Assembly: GCF_004022215.1 (NCBI RefSeq)
Contig: NZ_SAUZ01000005.1
Span: forward strand, 1 to 64,000
Length of the DNA stretch: 64,000 bases
Source: Paenirhodobacter populi
GTDB lineage: Bacteria; Pseudomonadota; Alphaproteobacteria; Rhodobacterales; Rhodobacteraceae
Direction of reading: 5' to 3'
The notes under the pieces are model-generated. The model searched no databases and was not told the DNA's origin. It worked only from the letters and a program-made list of their open reading frames with translations. Positions 53,505 to 62,392 of the stretch are shown here, piece after piece (position 1 is the stretch's first letter; each line of letters opens with the position of its first letter). The translations under genes and the position numbers were made by a program.

Positions 53505-54704
53505 TCAGTTGACCCCGGTGGCGGGGGCGCTGTCATCGGGGGCGGGCGCGCCGTTCTGCACGAGGCCGAATTCATCGACATGCGCCTCGACGGGGATGAC
53601 CGCGCGGCCGGCGGTCACGCTTTTGAGCGCGTCGAGAATGACCCGGTCGCCTTCCTGCAGGCCGGCGGTGACGATCCAGTTGTTGCGGTAGGTCCCGGTC
53701 GAGGTCAGCGTCACCTGCCGGGCCTTGTCCTCGTTGTCGACGATGAAGGCGGTCAGCTCGCCGGTCGAGGACCGCGCCGTCGCGCGCTGCGGCACGAGGA
53801 AGCCCTGCATCGTGCCAAGCGTGACGAAGCCGCGCAGGAACATGCCGGGCATGATCCGGTGATCGGGGTTTTCAAAGGCGAAGCGGACGGTGATCGTGCC
53901 GGTCGAGGTCGAGACCACCGCCGAGGGCGTCACCAGCTGGCCCGAACCCGTGTAGACCTCGCCGTTTTCCAGATAGAGCGTCGCCTCGGCCCGCTGGTTC
54001 GGGGTCAGGATGCCGTCGTCGATCCGGCGGCGGATGTCGAGGAACCGCATCGAGGGTTCCAGCATGTCGACATAGATCGGGTCGAGCCGCGTCACCGTGG
54101 TCATCGCCGTGGCCTGACCCGCGGTGACCAGATCGCCGACGGAGACGGACTGCACCTCGGGGATGCCCTCGATCGGGCTGGTGATCGTGGTCCAGGAAAG
54201 CTGCGTCTTCGCATAGTCGAGCGCGGCCCGCGCGGCATCGAGTTCGGCCTTGGCGGCGGCGAGTTCGTATTGCGCGGTTTCGACGTCCACCCGCGTGGCG
54301 CCCTGATTGACCAGCCGCGTGGCGCGGTCGAAGGCCGCCTGTTTCACCGGCACGTTGGCCTCGGCGGTGGCAAGCGTCGCCGCATCCGAGGCGACGGCCG
54401 CGACATAGGCCGCATCGTCAAGCTGGAACAGCGGCGTGCCCGCCGATACCGGCGTGCCGGGGGTATACAGGATCTTCGTCACGACACCGCCGACGCGGGG
54501 CCGCACGGCGACCTGTTCATAGGCGACGGCGCGGCCGGGCAGGTCGAAGCCCTGCGGCACGGGCTGGCGCTTCATCGCCATCACGCCGACCGAGACGGGC
54601 GCCTGCTTCCCCGCGGTCTGCGCCCCGGCGACGGGGGCGGAAAGCATCAGTCCCAGACAAAGGCTCGCGCCGATCCCGATCAGTTTTCGCGCCGCGTATG
54701 TCAT
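53505..54704 (-). CDS. RND efflux periplasmic adaptor (membrane-fusion protein)
   Basis: A 399-residue exported protein. The signal is in MTYAARKLIGIGASLCLGLMLSAPVAGAQ; no lipobox cysteine follows, so it is likely soluble or anchored through the complex. The barrel-sandwich (VAVRPRVGGVVTKILYTPGTPV), hairpin coiled coil (ATAEANVPVKQAAFDRATRLV) and beta-barrel domains (GMFLRGFVTLGTMQGFLVPQR) appear in the AcrA/MexA order. It joins the RND permease to an outer-membrane tunnel encoded elsewhere. Confidence 0.92.
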   Translation of the reverse strand: MTYAARKLIGIGASLCLGLMLSAPVAGAQTAGKQAPVSVGVMAMKRQPVPQGFDLPGRAVAYEQVAVRPRVGGVVTKILYTPGTPVSAGTPLFQLDDAAYVAAVASDAATLATAEANVPVKQAAFDRATRLVNQGATRVDVETAQYELAAAKAELDAARAALDYAKTQLSWTTITSPIEGIPEVQSVSVGDLVTAGQATAMTTVTRLDPIYVDMLEPSMRFLDIRRRIDDGILTPNQRAEATLYLENGEVYTGSGQLVTPSAVVSTSTGTITVRFAFENPDHRIMPGMFLRGFVTLGTMQGFLVPQRATARSSTGELTAFIVDNEDKARQVTLTSTGTYRNNWIVTAGLQEGDRVILDALKSVTAGRAVIPVEAHVDEFGLVQNGAPAPDDSAPATGVN

Positions 54705-54911
54705 GCCCGGATCCGCCTTGGGTGTTCTGCCACTGGTTGCGGGGAGTGTAACGGCGAACAGGTGCCGGACGTAAGCTGCCGATCGGCGAAATCACGCGAA
54801 TTTTTCGTGTCCCGCCCTTCAAGCATCCGTGAACGGGATGAAGGATTGCGCGGTTGCCCGGCGGACGGGCAGGACGTGGCACGGGCCGGGCCGGCGCCAC
54901 GTCTTGGCGGG

Positions 54912-56423
54912 TCATTCGCCCCGCGGGTAGCGCTGGTTTTCCTCCAGCACGTTCAGGTCCATGTGGTTGCGCATGTAACGCTCGGACGCCTTCTGCAACG
55001 GCTGGTAATCCCACGGGAAATAGGCGCCGTTGCGCAGCGCCTCATAGACCACCCGCCGGCGCGCCTGGCTTTCGCGCACGGCCAGATCGAAGGCTTCGAG
55101 GTTCCATCGCGCCTCGGCCTGCCGGCGCAGACCGGCGAAGATCCCGGCATGGTCGGGCGAGGCGGCAAGGTTGGTGCGTTCCTGCGGATCGGCCTCGAGA
55201 TCGAACAGCATCGGCGGATCGGCCGCGCACAGGGTGAGCTTCCAGCGCCCGTCGCGCAGACCGACAAGCGGCGCGACCGAGCCTTCGGCCGCATATTCCA
55301 TCGGCACCGGCCCGCGTGCGCCGCCCCGCGCCACCGGGGTCAGGTCCGTGCCGTCGGTCCAGCGCGCCAGCGTGCGGATGTCGAGCCCGGCCAGCGCCGC
55401 GAGCGTCGGCGTCACGTCGAGCGTCGAGACCGGCGTGTCCACCTTCGCGGGCACCCAGCCGGGGGCCGAGACCATCAGCGGCACCCGCGCCGAGCCCTCG
55501 TAGAAGCACATCTTGAACCACAGGCCCCGCTCGCCCAGCATGTCGCCGTGGTCCGAGACGAACAGGATGATCGTATCCTCATCCATCCGGCCGCGGTGCA
55601 GGACGTCGAGGATCTCGCCCACCTTTTCGTCGATGTAGGAGATGTTGGCGAAATAGCCCCGCCGCGCGCGACGGATATTCTCGGGCGTGATGTCGAAGGC
55701 GCGGAAGTCGCAGGCCTCCAGCAGGCGCTGCGCATGGGGATCCTGCTCCGCGAAGGGCAGGGCGGGGACGTCGGGATCCAGCGCCGGGCAGTCCTCATAC
55801 AGATCCCAGAACCGGCGCCGCGCCACATAGGGGTCATGCGGATGGGTGAAGCTGACCGTCAGGCACCACGGCCGGTCATCGAGCCTGCGCGACAGGTCAT
55901 ACAGCTTGGCGGTGGCGTGATAGGCGACCTCGTCGTCATATTCCATCTGGTTGGTGATCTCGGCCACGCCCGCGCCGGTGACGGAGCCGAGGTTGTGATA
56001 CCACCAGTCGATCCGCTCGCCGGGCTTGGTGTAATCGGGCGTCCAGCCGAAATCGGCGGGGTAGATGTCGGTCGTCAGCCGTTCCTCGAACCCGTGCAGC
56101 TGGTCCGGGCCGACGAAATGCATCTTGCCCGACAGCATGGTGCGATAGCCCGCCCGGCGCAGGTGATGCGCATAGGTCGGAATGTCCGAGGCGAATTCGG
56201 CCGCATTGTCATAGACCCGCGTCCGGCCGGGCAATTGCCCGGACATGAACGAGGCCCGCGCCGGGGCGCAGAGGGGACTTGCCGTATAGGTATTGGCGAA
56301 GCGCACGGAGCGCCTCGCCAGAGCCTTGAGATTCGGGGCATGGAGAAAATCGGCAGGGCCATCGGGGAACAGCGTCCCGTTGGCCTGATCCACCATCAGG
56401 ATCAGGATATTCGGTCGTTTCAT
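54912..56423 (-). CDS. betC: Choline-sulfatase
   Basis: A 503-residue sulfatase. The formylglycine site is Cys52 in SPLCAPARASFMSG, i.e. the C-X-P-X-R form with Ala at the fourth place. Metal residues include Asp12 (MVDQ) and the DH of SDHGDMLGERG. The YDNAAEFASD segment and C-terminal LRNGAYFPWDYQPLQ are typical of BetC. It hydrolyses choline-O-sulfate to choline and sulfate. It lies 13 nt after the choline-binding protein gene. The sulfate product connects it to the sulfate importer downstream in this region. Confidence 0.93.
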   Translation of the reverse strand: MKRPNILILMVDQANGTLFPDGPADFLHAPNLKALARRSVRFANTYTASPLCAPARASFMSGQLPGRTRVYDNAAEFASDIPTYAHHLRRAGYRTMLSGKMHFVGPDQLHGFEERLTTDIYPADFGWTPDYTKPGERIDWWYHNLGSVTGAGVAEITNQMEYDDEVAYHATAKLYDLSRRLDDRPWCLTVSFTHPHDPYVARRRFWDLYEDCPALDPDVPALPFAEQDPHAQRLLEACDFRAFDITPENIRRARRGYFANISYIDEKVGEILDVLHRGRMDEDTIILFVSDHGDMLGERGLWFKMCFYEGSARVPLMVSAPGWVPAKVDTPVSTLDVTPTLAALAGLDIRTLARWTDGTDLTPVARGGARGPVPMEYAAEGSVAPLVGLRDGRWKLTLCAADPPMLFDLEADPQERTNLAASPDHAGIFAGLRRQAEARWNLEAFDLAVRESQARRRVVYEALRNGAYFPWDYQPLQKASERYMRNHMDLNVLEENQRYPRGE

Positions 56424-56436
56424 TTCGTGTGGTCGA

Positions 56437-57372
56437 TCAAAGCCCGAGTGCCGCCTTCACCGCCGGTTCCGCCGGGGCGCCGTCAAACGTGGTCACGCCG
56501 GCAAGCCACGGGGTCAGCGCCTCGGGGTTGGCCTTGAGCCAGGCGGTGGCTGCGTCCTGCGCATCGGTGCCGGACAGGATTTCCCCCATCAGGGTGTTTT
56601 CCATGCCGATCTCGAAGGTCATCTGACGCAGCAGCGTCGCCGCATTCGGGCAGGCCTCGGGCCAGCCCTTGCGGGCGAGGGTGTAGACCTCGGCCCCGCC
56701 GTAATCCGGGCCGAAATAATCGTCGCCGCCCGCCAGATATTCGATCTGGAACTGCTCGTTCATCGGATGCGGCGCCCATGCAAGGAAGACGATCCCCTGT
56801 TTGGCCTTTTCGGCGCGGTCGACCTGCGCGAGCATCGCCTGTTCGCCGGATTCCACCAGCTCCCACCCCGTCAGGCCGAAATCGGGCGACTCGATGATCT
56901 TCTGGATGTTCTGGTTGGCGGGCGCGCCGGGCTCGATCCCATAGATCTTGCGGCCGAAATCATCGCCATGGGCGGCAAGGTCGGCAAAGCTGTGGACGCC
57001 CTTCTCGGCCATGTAGGCGGGCACGGCGAGGGTGAATTTCGCCCCCGTCAGGTTCTTGTTCAGCACCTCGATCGCATCGGCCTTGGTCAGATCGTCGATG
57101 AAGGCCGATTGCGCGGGCATCCAGTTGCCGAGGAAGGCGTCGATCTCGCCGCTTTTCATCGCCTCGTAGCCGATCGGGACGGAGAGGGTCCGCACATCCG
57201 CCGTATAGCCAAGCGCATCCAGCACCACCGAGGCGACGCCATTCGTTGCCGTGATGTCGGTCCAGCCGGGATCGGACAGGCGCACGGTCTTGCAGGCGGC
57301 ATCCTCGGCATGGGCGGCGGTGCCAAGCACGACAAGGGCAAGCGTGCCGCCCAGCATGGTTGCGAATTTCAT
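56437..57372 (-). CDS. choX: Choline ABC transporter substrate-binding protein ChoX
   Basis: A 311-residue exported protein; signal MKFATMLGGTLALVVLGTAAHA. The mature part carries the choline-box aromatic residues in SDPGWTDITATNG, FLGNWMPAQ and VFLAWAPHPMNEQF, as in ChoX/ProX-type quaternary amine binders. CAGGGAG precedes the ATG at 57372. The permease and ATPase partners (ChoW, ChoV) are not in the window, so it must use a distant transporter. It is encoded directly before betC and divergent from its probable regulator. Confidence 0.9.
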   Translation of the reverse strand: MKFATMLGGTLALVVLGTAAHAEDAACKTVRLSDPGWTDITATNGVASVVLDALGYTADVRTLSVPIGYEAMKSGEIDAFLGNWMPAQSAFIDDLTKADAIEVLNKNLTGAKFTLAVPAYMAEKGVHSFADLAAHGDDFGRKIYGIEPGAPANQNIQKIIESPDFGLTGWELVESGEQAMLAQVDRAEKAKQGIVFLAWAPHPMNEQFQIEYLAGGDDYFGPDYGGAEVYTLARKGWPEACPNAATLLRQMTFEIGMENTLMGEILSGTDAQDAATAWLKANPEALTPWLAGVTTFDGAPAEPAVKAALGL

Positions 57373-57473
57373 CGAAAGCTCCCTGTGCCATATTCGATTC
57401 TTATGAGAAGATGGCAGATGATCGCTGTAAAGCGCCATTCTCTTCATGCCAACCCAAAAGGATATTTATACCA

Positions 57474-58367
57474 TTGCGCAAGGTCGACCTGGGCTGGACA
57501 CGCATCTTCGTCGAGGCCGCGCGCTGTGGCAGCCTGTCCGAGGCGGCGGCGCGGCTGAACATCACGCAACCCGCCGTCAGCTATCAGATCCGCCGGGCCG
57601 AGGCGGAATTCGGCACGCCGCTTCTGCGCCGGCTGCACCGGGGGGTGGAGCTGACGGATGCGGGGCGGCGGGTGTTCGACATTCTCGCGCGCGAGGTGGA
57701 TCAGATCGACCGGCTGGCCGAAGACCTGCGCCGCGGTCCGGCCAAGACCATGCTGCGGCTGTTCACCGATTACGCCTTTTCCGCGCTCTGGCTGATCCCG
57801 CGGATCGAACGGTTCCGCGCCGCATGGCCGGAGTTCGACCTGCAGGTGATCGCGACGCAACGCACCGATCCGGCGCAGTTGCAGGCGGGCGATCTTGCGG
57901 TGATCTTCGGGCGCGGGGCGGATCTGGGGCGGGGGGCCGTGCCGCTCCTGCCCGAGGTGGTGGTGCCGGTCCGCGCCGCGGGCTTTGCCGCCGGGCTGGC
58001 GCAGGCGCCGCTGATCCATCTGGACAGCCAGCAGCATCCCCCGCCGTGGTTCACATGGGCGGATTACTTCGCCGCCTTCGGGATGGAGCGGGAGCCGCGC
58101 ACCGACCGGGGCGACCTGCGCTTCAACACCTATTCGCTGGTGATCGAGGCGGCGCTGGCAGGCCAAGGGGTGGCGCTTGGCTGGCGCGGGCTGATCGAAC
58201 CCTTCGTGGAGCGCGGCCTGCTGATCCCGGCCGGGCCGGAGCTGGCGGCGCGGGATGCAGGGGCGGGGGACCGCGGCTATCACATGCTGCCCGGCGGCGG
58301 CGATACCGAGGGCCTGCAACGCTGGCTGCTGGCCGAATGCGCCGCGCATGTCATGGCCCGGCGATGA
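57474..58367 (+). CDS. LysR-family regulator of choline-sulfate use
   Basis: A 297-residue LysR protein; the best start is TTG 57474, with AAAAGGAT about 10 nt upstream, because no ATG precedes the helix-turn-helix closely. The HTH reads SLSEAAARLNITQPAVSYQIRRAE. The effector domain follows. It is divergent from choX-betC with about 100 nt between the start codons, the setting of the choline-sulfate regulator family. It probably responds to choline or choline sulfate. Its stop lies only 10 nt from the stop of the converging cysA. Confidence 0.82.
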   Translation: MRKVDLGWTRIFVEAARCGSLSEAAARLNITQPAVSYQIRRAEAEFGTPLLRRLHRGVELTDAGRRVFDILAREVDQIDRLAEDLRRGPAKTMLRLFTDYAFSALWLIPRIERFRAAWPEFDLQVIATQRTDPAQLQAGDLAVIFGRGADLGRGAVPLLPEVVVPVRAAGFAAGLAQAPLIHLDSQQHPPPWFTWADYFAAFGMEREPRTDRGDLRFNTYSLVIEAALAGQGVALGWRGLIEPFVERGLLIPAGPELAARDAGAGDRGYHMLPGGGDTEGLQRWLLAECAAHVMARR

Positions 58368-58377
58368 GGCGGCGCCG

Positions 58378-59097
58378 TCAGGCGGTGATGAACTCCCGCA
58401 CGAAGGGCGTCGCGGGCCGGGCGCGGATGTCCTGCGGGCGGCCGATCTGCTCGATCCGGCCCATCGACATGACGACGACCAGATCGGCAAGCTCCATCGC
58501 CTCTTCCTGATCGTGGGTGACGAAGACGGTGGTGAGGCCGGTGGTGTCGTGGATCTCGCGCAGGCCGTGGCGCAATTCGCGCCGCACCTTGGCGTCGAGC
58601 GCGCCGAAGGGTTCGTCGAGCAGCAGCATCCGCGGCTCGATCGCCAGCGCCCGGGCCAGCGCCACCCGCTGCCGCTGCCCGCCCGAAAGCTGGCTCGGAT
58701 AGCGCGCGGCGATGTCGGGCAACTGGATCAGGTCCAGCAGCTTGGCCACCCGGCGGGCGATTTCCTCTTTCGTCGGGCGCAGCTTGCGCGGGCGGGCGCG
58801 CAGGCCGTAGGCGATGTTTTCAAACACCGTCATATGGCGGAAGAGCGCATAGCTCTGGAACATGAAGCCCGCGCGGCGTTGCTGCACGCTCATGCCGGTG
58901 GCGTCCTGCCCGTCGAACAGCACCCGGCCCGAGGTCGGATATTCCAGACCGCCGAGGATGCGCAGCAATGTCGTCTTGCCCGAGCCGGACGGCCCCAGCA
59001 GCGCCACCAGCGCCCCCGAGGGGATCGCCAGCGAAACCGGATGCAGCGCCGCCGTGGTGCCGAAGCTCTTGGCGATTTCGTCGATGTCGATATGCAT
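58378..59097 (-). CDS. cysA: Sulfate/thiosulfate ABC transporter ATPase CysA, short form
   Basis: A 239-residue ATPase. Walker A is GPSGSGKTT, the Q-loop is [14 protein letters not shown], the signature is LSGGQRQR, Walker B is MLLLDEP and the switch His is in [10 protein letters not shown]. It ends right after the nucleotide-binding domain (PFVREFITA) and lacks the roughly 100-residue C-terminal regulatory domain of usual CysA proteins (about 340-360 residues). The start is ATG 59097 (GAGG upstream); a TTG at 59109 would add four residues. It overlaps or abuts cysW and gives the energy for sulfate import. Confidence 0.9.
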   Translation of the reverse strand: MHIDIDEIAKSFGTTAALHPVSLAIPSGALVALLGPSGSGKTTLLRILGGLEYPTSGRVLFDGQDATGMSVQQRRAGFMFQSYALFRHMTVFENIAYGLRARPRKLRPTKEEIARRVAKLLDLIQLPDIAARYPSQLSGGQRQRVALARALAIEPRMLLLDEPFGALDAKVRRELRHGLREIHDTTGLTTVFVTHDQEEAMELADLVVVMSMGRIEQIGRPQDIRARPATPFVREFITA

Positions 59098-59105
59098 GGG
59101 AAACC

Positions 59106-59975
59106 TCAATGACGGCGGGTTGCGGCAAGCTGGTCGGCGAAGCGCAGTTCCAGCAGGGTCTTGAGCAGCAGCGTCAGCAGCGCCAGCGCCGTCAGCACGG
59201 CGGCCAGCGAGAAGGCCGCGACCGACAGATATTCGTTATACATCATCTCGATGGTGATCGGCATGGTGGCGGTCTGGCCGCGGATCTTGCCCGACACCAC
59301 CGCGACGGCGCCGAATTCGCCCATCGCGCGGGCGTTGCACAGCAGCACCCCGTAGAGCAGCGCCCAACGGATGTTGGGCAGCGTCACGGTGAAGAACACC
59401 CGCCAGCCCGAAGCCCCCAGCGTCAGCGCCGCCTCTTCCTCGGCCCGGCCCTGTTCGACCATCACCGGAATCAGCTCGCGCGCGACGAAGGGGAAGGTGA
59501 CGAACATCGTCGCCATCACGATGCCGGGCAGGGCGAAGACGATGGGAAAGCCATGCGCGACGAGCCAGCCGCCCACCGCGGTATTCGCCCCGAAGGCCAG
59601 CACGAAGCACAGCCCCGCCACGACCGGCGAGATGGAGAACGGCAGGTCGATCAGCGTGATCAGGAAGGCCTTGCCGCGGAAGTCGAACTTGGTGATGAAC
59701 CAGGCGGCCGCGATGCCGAACACCGCCGTCAGCGGCACCGAGATCGCCGCGATCAGCAGTGTCAGCCGGATCGCCGATTGCGCGTCGCGGGTGCCAAGGG
59801 CGTTCAGCGCCGCCTGCCAGCCGCGGGCCAGCGCCTCGGCGAAGACCACGATGAGCGGCGCGAAGACGAGGATCACGATCCCGAAGACCGCGATCGCGAT
59901 CAGCACGACCTTGACCCAGAGCCGTTCATCGGTGGCGGAGCGGAAGCGGATCCGCGACAGGGTTGTGTCAGACAT
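59106..59975 (-). CDS. cysW: Sulfate ABC transporter permease CysW
   Basis: A 289-residue membrane protein of six helices with the EAA loop ([26 protein letters not shown]) preceded by [18 protein letters not shown], the CysW pattern, and [19 protein letters not shown]. It overlaps cysT by 8 nt. It forms a heterodimeric channel with CysT. Confidence 0.93.
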   Translation of the reverse strand: MSDTTLSRIRFRSATDERLWVKVVLIAIAVFGIVILVFAPLIVVFAEALARGWQAALNALGTRDAQSAIRLTLLIAAISVPLTAVFGIAAAWFITKFDFRGKAFLITLIDLPFSISPVVAGLCFVLAFGANTAVGGWLVAHGFPIVFALPGIVMATMFVTFPFVARELIPVMVEQGRAEEEAALTLGASGWRVFFTVTLPNIRWALLYGVLLCNARAMGEFGAVAVVSGKIRGQTATMPITIEMMYNEYLSVAAFSLAAVLTALALLTLLLKTLLELRFADQLAATRRH

Positions 59976-60837
59976 TTCCGATCCTCCGCCGGCTCCAGAT
60001 ATGGATCAGGTTGATCGCCAGCAGCGCCACGAAGGAAATCACCAGCATGGCGATGCCGATGGCGGCGGCGCCGTCGTAGTTGAATTCCTCAAGCTGGATC
60101 ACGATCAGCAGGGGGGCGATCTCGGTCCGCATCGGGATGTTGCCGGCGATGAAGATGACCGAGCCGTATTCCCCCACGGCCCGTGCGAGCGCGAGCGCGA
60201 AGCCCGTCAGCGCGGCGGGGGCGAGCGTCGGCCAGATCACCCGGCGCAGGGTGTAAAGCCGCGAGGCGCCGAGCGTGGCCGAGGCTTCCTCGACCTCGCG
60301 CTCGACCTCCTCGATCACCGGCTGCACGGTGCGGGTTACGAAGGGCAGGCCGACGAAAACCAGCGCGATGAAAATCCCCCATTGGGTATAGGCGATCTTC
60401 CAGCCGGTGCCGGTCAGCGCGAGGCCGATGTCGCGCGCATATTGGCCGAAGAGCCCGTTCGGGGCATAGAGCGCGGTCAGCGCGATGCCCGCGACGGCTG
60501 TGGGCAGCGCGAAGGGCAGGTCCACCGCCGCGTCAAGCAGCCGCCGCCCCGGAAAGCGGTAACGCGCCAGAACCCAGGCCAGCAGCACCCCGAAGACGAG
60601 GTTGAACACCGCCGCCAGGAACGACAGCCGGAACGACAGGTAAAGCGCGGCCCAGACCCGGTCGCGGTTGATGACGCCCCACATGTTCTCCGGGCCGAAC
60701 AGGGCGCCCCGCGTCAGCAGGGCGCCGATCGGGATCAGCACGACGATGGAGAGCATGGCGATGGTGATGCCCATGCTCAGCCCGAGGCCGGGCATGGGGG
60801 ATCGCTGGATCAGGGGCTTGCGCGGCGTGCTGGCCAT
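59968..60837 (-). CDS. cysT: Sulfate ABC transporter permease CysT (CysU)
   Basis: A 289-residue membrane protein of six helices. PFALPTAVAGIALTALYAPNGLFG and LYTLRRVIWPTLAPAALTGFALALARAVGEYGSVIFI are the CysT core, with the EAA loop between. It lies 15 nt after the sulfate-binding protein gene. Channel partner of CysW. Confidence 0.93.
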   Translation of the reverse strand: MASTPRKPLIQRSPMPGLGLSMGITIAMLSIVVLIPIGALLTRGALFGPENMWGVINRDRVWAALYLSFRLSFLAAVFNLVFGVLLAWVLARYRFPGRRLLDAAVDLPFALPTAVAGIALTALYAPNGLFGQYARDIGLALTGTGWKIAYTQWGIFIALVFVGLPFVTRTVQPVIEEVEREVEEASATLGASRLYTLRRVIWPTLAPAALTGFALALARAVGEYGSVIFIAGNIPMRTEIAPLLIVIQLEEFNYDGAAAIGIAMLVISFVALLAINLIHIWSRRRIGNV

Positions 60838-60852
60838 GACCGTGCCTTTCGG

Positions 60853-61860
60853 TTACTTCGGCGCGTAGATCTGGTCGAAGAAGCCGCCGTCACCGAAATG
60901 CTCGGACTGCACTTTGCCCCAGCCGCCGAAATCCGCAATCGTCACGAGGTCGATTTCCGGAAAGCGGGCCACATCCTCCGGATCGGCCTGCGAGGTATCC
61001 CAGGCGCGGTAGAAGTATTTGAACGCCAGCGCCTGCGCCTCGGGCGAATAGAGGTAGTTCAGGTATTCGTCGGCCAGCTTCTGCTGTTCGGGCGAGCCGA
61101 TGTTGCCCGGCACCAGCGCCACCGGCGGCTCCGCCAGAACCGAGACCGAGGGCACCACGATGTCGAACTGATCCTCGCCCAGCTCTTCGAGCGCCAGATA
61201 GGCCTCGTTCTCCCAGGCGAGCAGCACGTCGCCGATGCCGCGCTGCGCGAAAGTAGTGGTCGAGCCGCGCGCCCCGGTATCCAGAACCGGCACATGCTGG
61301 AACAGCTCGGTCAGGAATTCCTTCGGATCGCGGTCGTTCTTTTCGGCCCAGGCCCAGGCGGCCAGATAGTTCCAGCGCGCCCCGCCCGAGGTTTTCGGGT
61401 TCGGCGTGATGACCTCGACCCCGTCCTGGGTCAGATCGCCCCAGTCCTTGATCCCCTTCGGGTTCCCCTCGCGCACGAGGAAGACGATCGTCGAGGTATA
61501 GGGCGAGGAATTGTGCGGCAGCCTCGACTGCCAGTCGGTCGGCAGCTTGCCGGTTTCCGCGATGCGGTCGATGTCGGCGGCAAGCGCCAGCGTCACCACC
61601 TGCGCCGAAAGCCCGTCGACCACGGCCCGCGCCTGCGCGCCGGAACCGCCGTGCGAGGTTTCGATCTGGACGCGGGAATTGCCCTCGGCCAGCCAGTGCT
61701 TCTCGAACAGCTCGTTATAGGCGCGGTAGAGTTCGCGGGTCGGGTCGTAGCTGACATTCAGCAGCGATTGCGCATGGGCGACCGGGGCAAAGCCCAGAAG
61801 GGCCACGGTCAGCGCCGAAAGGGTGCCTCGCAGGCGCGGGCGAAGAAACGGTGTGGACAT
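60853..61860 (-). CDS. sbp: Sulfate-binding protein (Sbp/CysP type)
   Basis: A 335-residue periplasmic protein; signal peptide ends at APVAHAQS. The mature part starts LLNVSYDPTRELYRAYNELF and contains HGGSGAQARAVVDGLSAQVVTLAL, NPKTSGGARWNYLAAWAWA and GARGSTTTFAQRGIGDVLL, the sulfate-binding family motifs. CAGGAG is upstream of ATG 61860. It delivers sulfate (or thiosulfate) to CysT-CysW-CysA. Confidence 0.94.
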   Translation of the reverse strand: MSTPFLRPRLRGTLSALTVALLGFAPVAHAQSLLNVSYDPTRELYRAYNELFEKHWLAEGNSRVQIETSHGGSGAQARAVVDGLSAQVVTLALAADIDRIAETGKLPTDWQSRLPHNSSPYTSTIVFLVREGNPKGIKDWGDLTQDGVEVITPNPKTSGGARWNYLAAWAWAEKNDRDPKEFLTELFQHVPVLDTGARGSTTTFAQRGIGDVLLAWENEAYLALEELGEDQFDIVVPSVSVLAEPPVALVPGNIGSPEQQKLADEYLNYLYSPEAQALAFKYFYRAWDTSQADPEDVARFPEIDLVTIADFGGWGKVQSEHFGDGGFFDQIYAPK

Positions 61861-61910
61861 GGAAATCTCCTGTTGGAAACTGCCGGCCGCGGCGGGCGCG
61901 GCCGGGCAGG

Positions 61911-62120
61911 TCAATGCGGTTGCGCGGCGGACGAACGCGCGGCGGGCCGGGTCGCAAGGGCGTCGATGCGGATGTCCCACAGCGACTTGTCCCGGTCCCG
62001 CAGGAATTCGGCGGCGACGGCCTGCGGGTCGCGGGTCAGCACGGACTGCGCCATGCCATTGACCCGGTGCAGGCTGCCGGTGCGACGGTCGATCAGGCTG
62101 ACGGCGTAGGTTTGCGACAT
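61911..62120 (-). CDS. Small conserved-looking protein of the sulfate operon, function unknown
   Basis: A 69-residue protein starting MSQTYAVSLIDRRTGSLHRV; GGAGACTG precedes the ATG at 62120. It has a likely alpha/beta fold (TRDPQAVAAEFLRDRDKSLWDIRI) and an alanine/arginine-rich end. No membrane segment or signal is seen. It sits 50 nt upstream of the sulfate-binding protein gene on the same strand, so it is probably cotranscribed. Its family was not recognised. Confidence 0.7.
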   Translation of the reverse strand: MSQTYAVSLIDRRTGSLHRVNGMAQSVLTRDPQAVAAEFLRDRDKSLWDIRIDALATRPAARSSAAQPH

Positions 62121-62122
62121 GG

Positions 62123-62206
62123 TCAGTCTCCGATCCGGGCAAAGCGGGCCATCATGCAGGCGTGCCCTGGGCAGGTCTGGCGCGTGACGGGGTTGTCTGA
62201 CGTCAT
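62123..62206 (-). CDS. Possible leader peptide upstream of the sulfate operon
   Basis: A 27-residue open frame with a strong ribosome-binding site (AAGGAGA, 8 nt before the ATG). The middle reads TCPGHACMMARF: two Cys and two Met codons within seven residues. It ends 2 nt before the start codon of the 69-residue gene. Position, codon content and ribosome site fit a sulfur-responsive leader peptide that could couple or attenuate the operon according to Cys/Met supply. Its translation is not proven, and it could equally be a small functional protein. Confidence 0.5.
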   Translation of the reverse strand: MTSDNPVTRQTCPGHACMMARFARIGD

Positions 62207-62248
62207 TGCAACATCTCCTTCCATGGCGGTGCAACATCTGATGCGAGT

Positions 62249-62278
62249 AATATCGACCGGGTTTGTCGTCTTTGGCAA
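62249..62278 (-). promoter_or_regulatory. Candidate promoter of the sulfate operon
   Basis: On the minus strand TTGCCA, an 18-nt spacer and GATATT lie about 43 nt before the leader peptide start. The region between the Rrf2 gene and the operon is AT-richer than the surroundings, as expected for a promoter and Rrf2 operator. The boxes are only moderate matches. Confidence 0.35.
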
Positions 62279-62392
62279 TGAAAAATCCGCACCGTATTTC
62301 GCCGCCTGCAAGAACGACATTCTCCTTTCGGAGGATAAAACACCATTTGCGGAGAAGAAAATACTCTCTGCCGATACCATCCGGACAGGAAA

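Noticed and set aside
54705-54911. A terminator between betC and the RND adaptor gene
   Set aside because: CATCC...GGATG and other small repeats form only weak stems without a T-run; no firm call.
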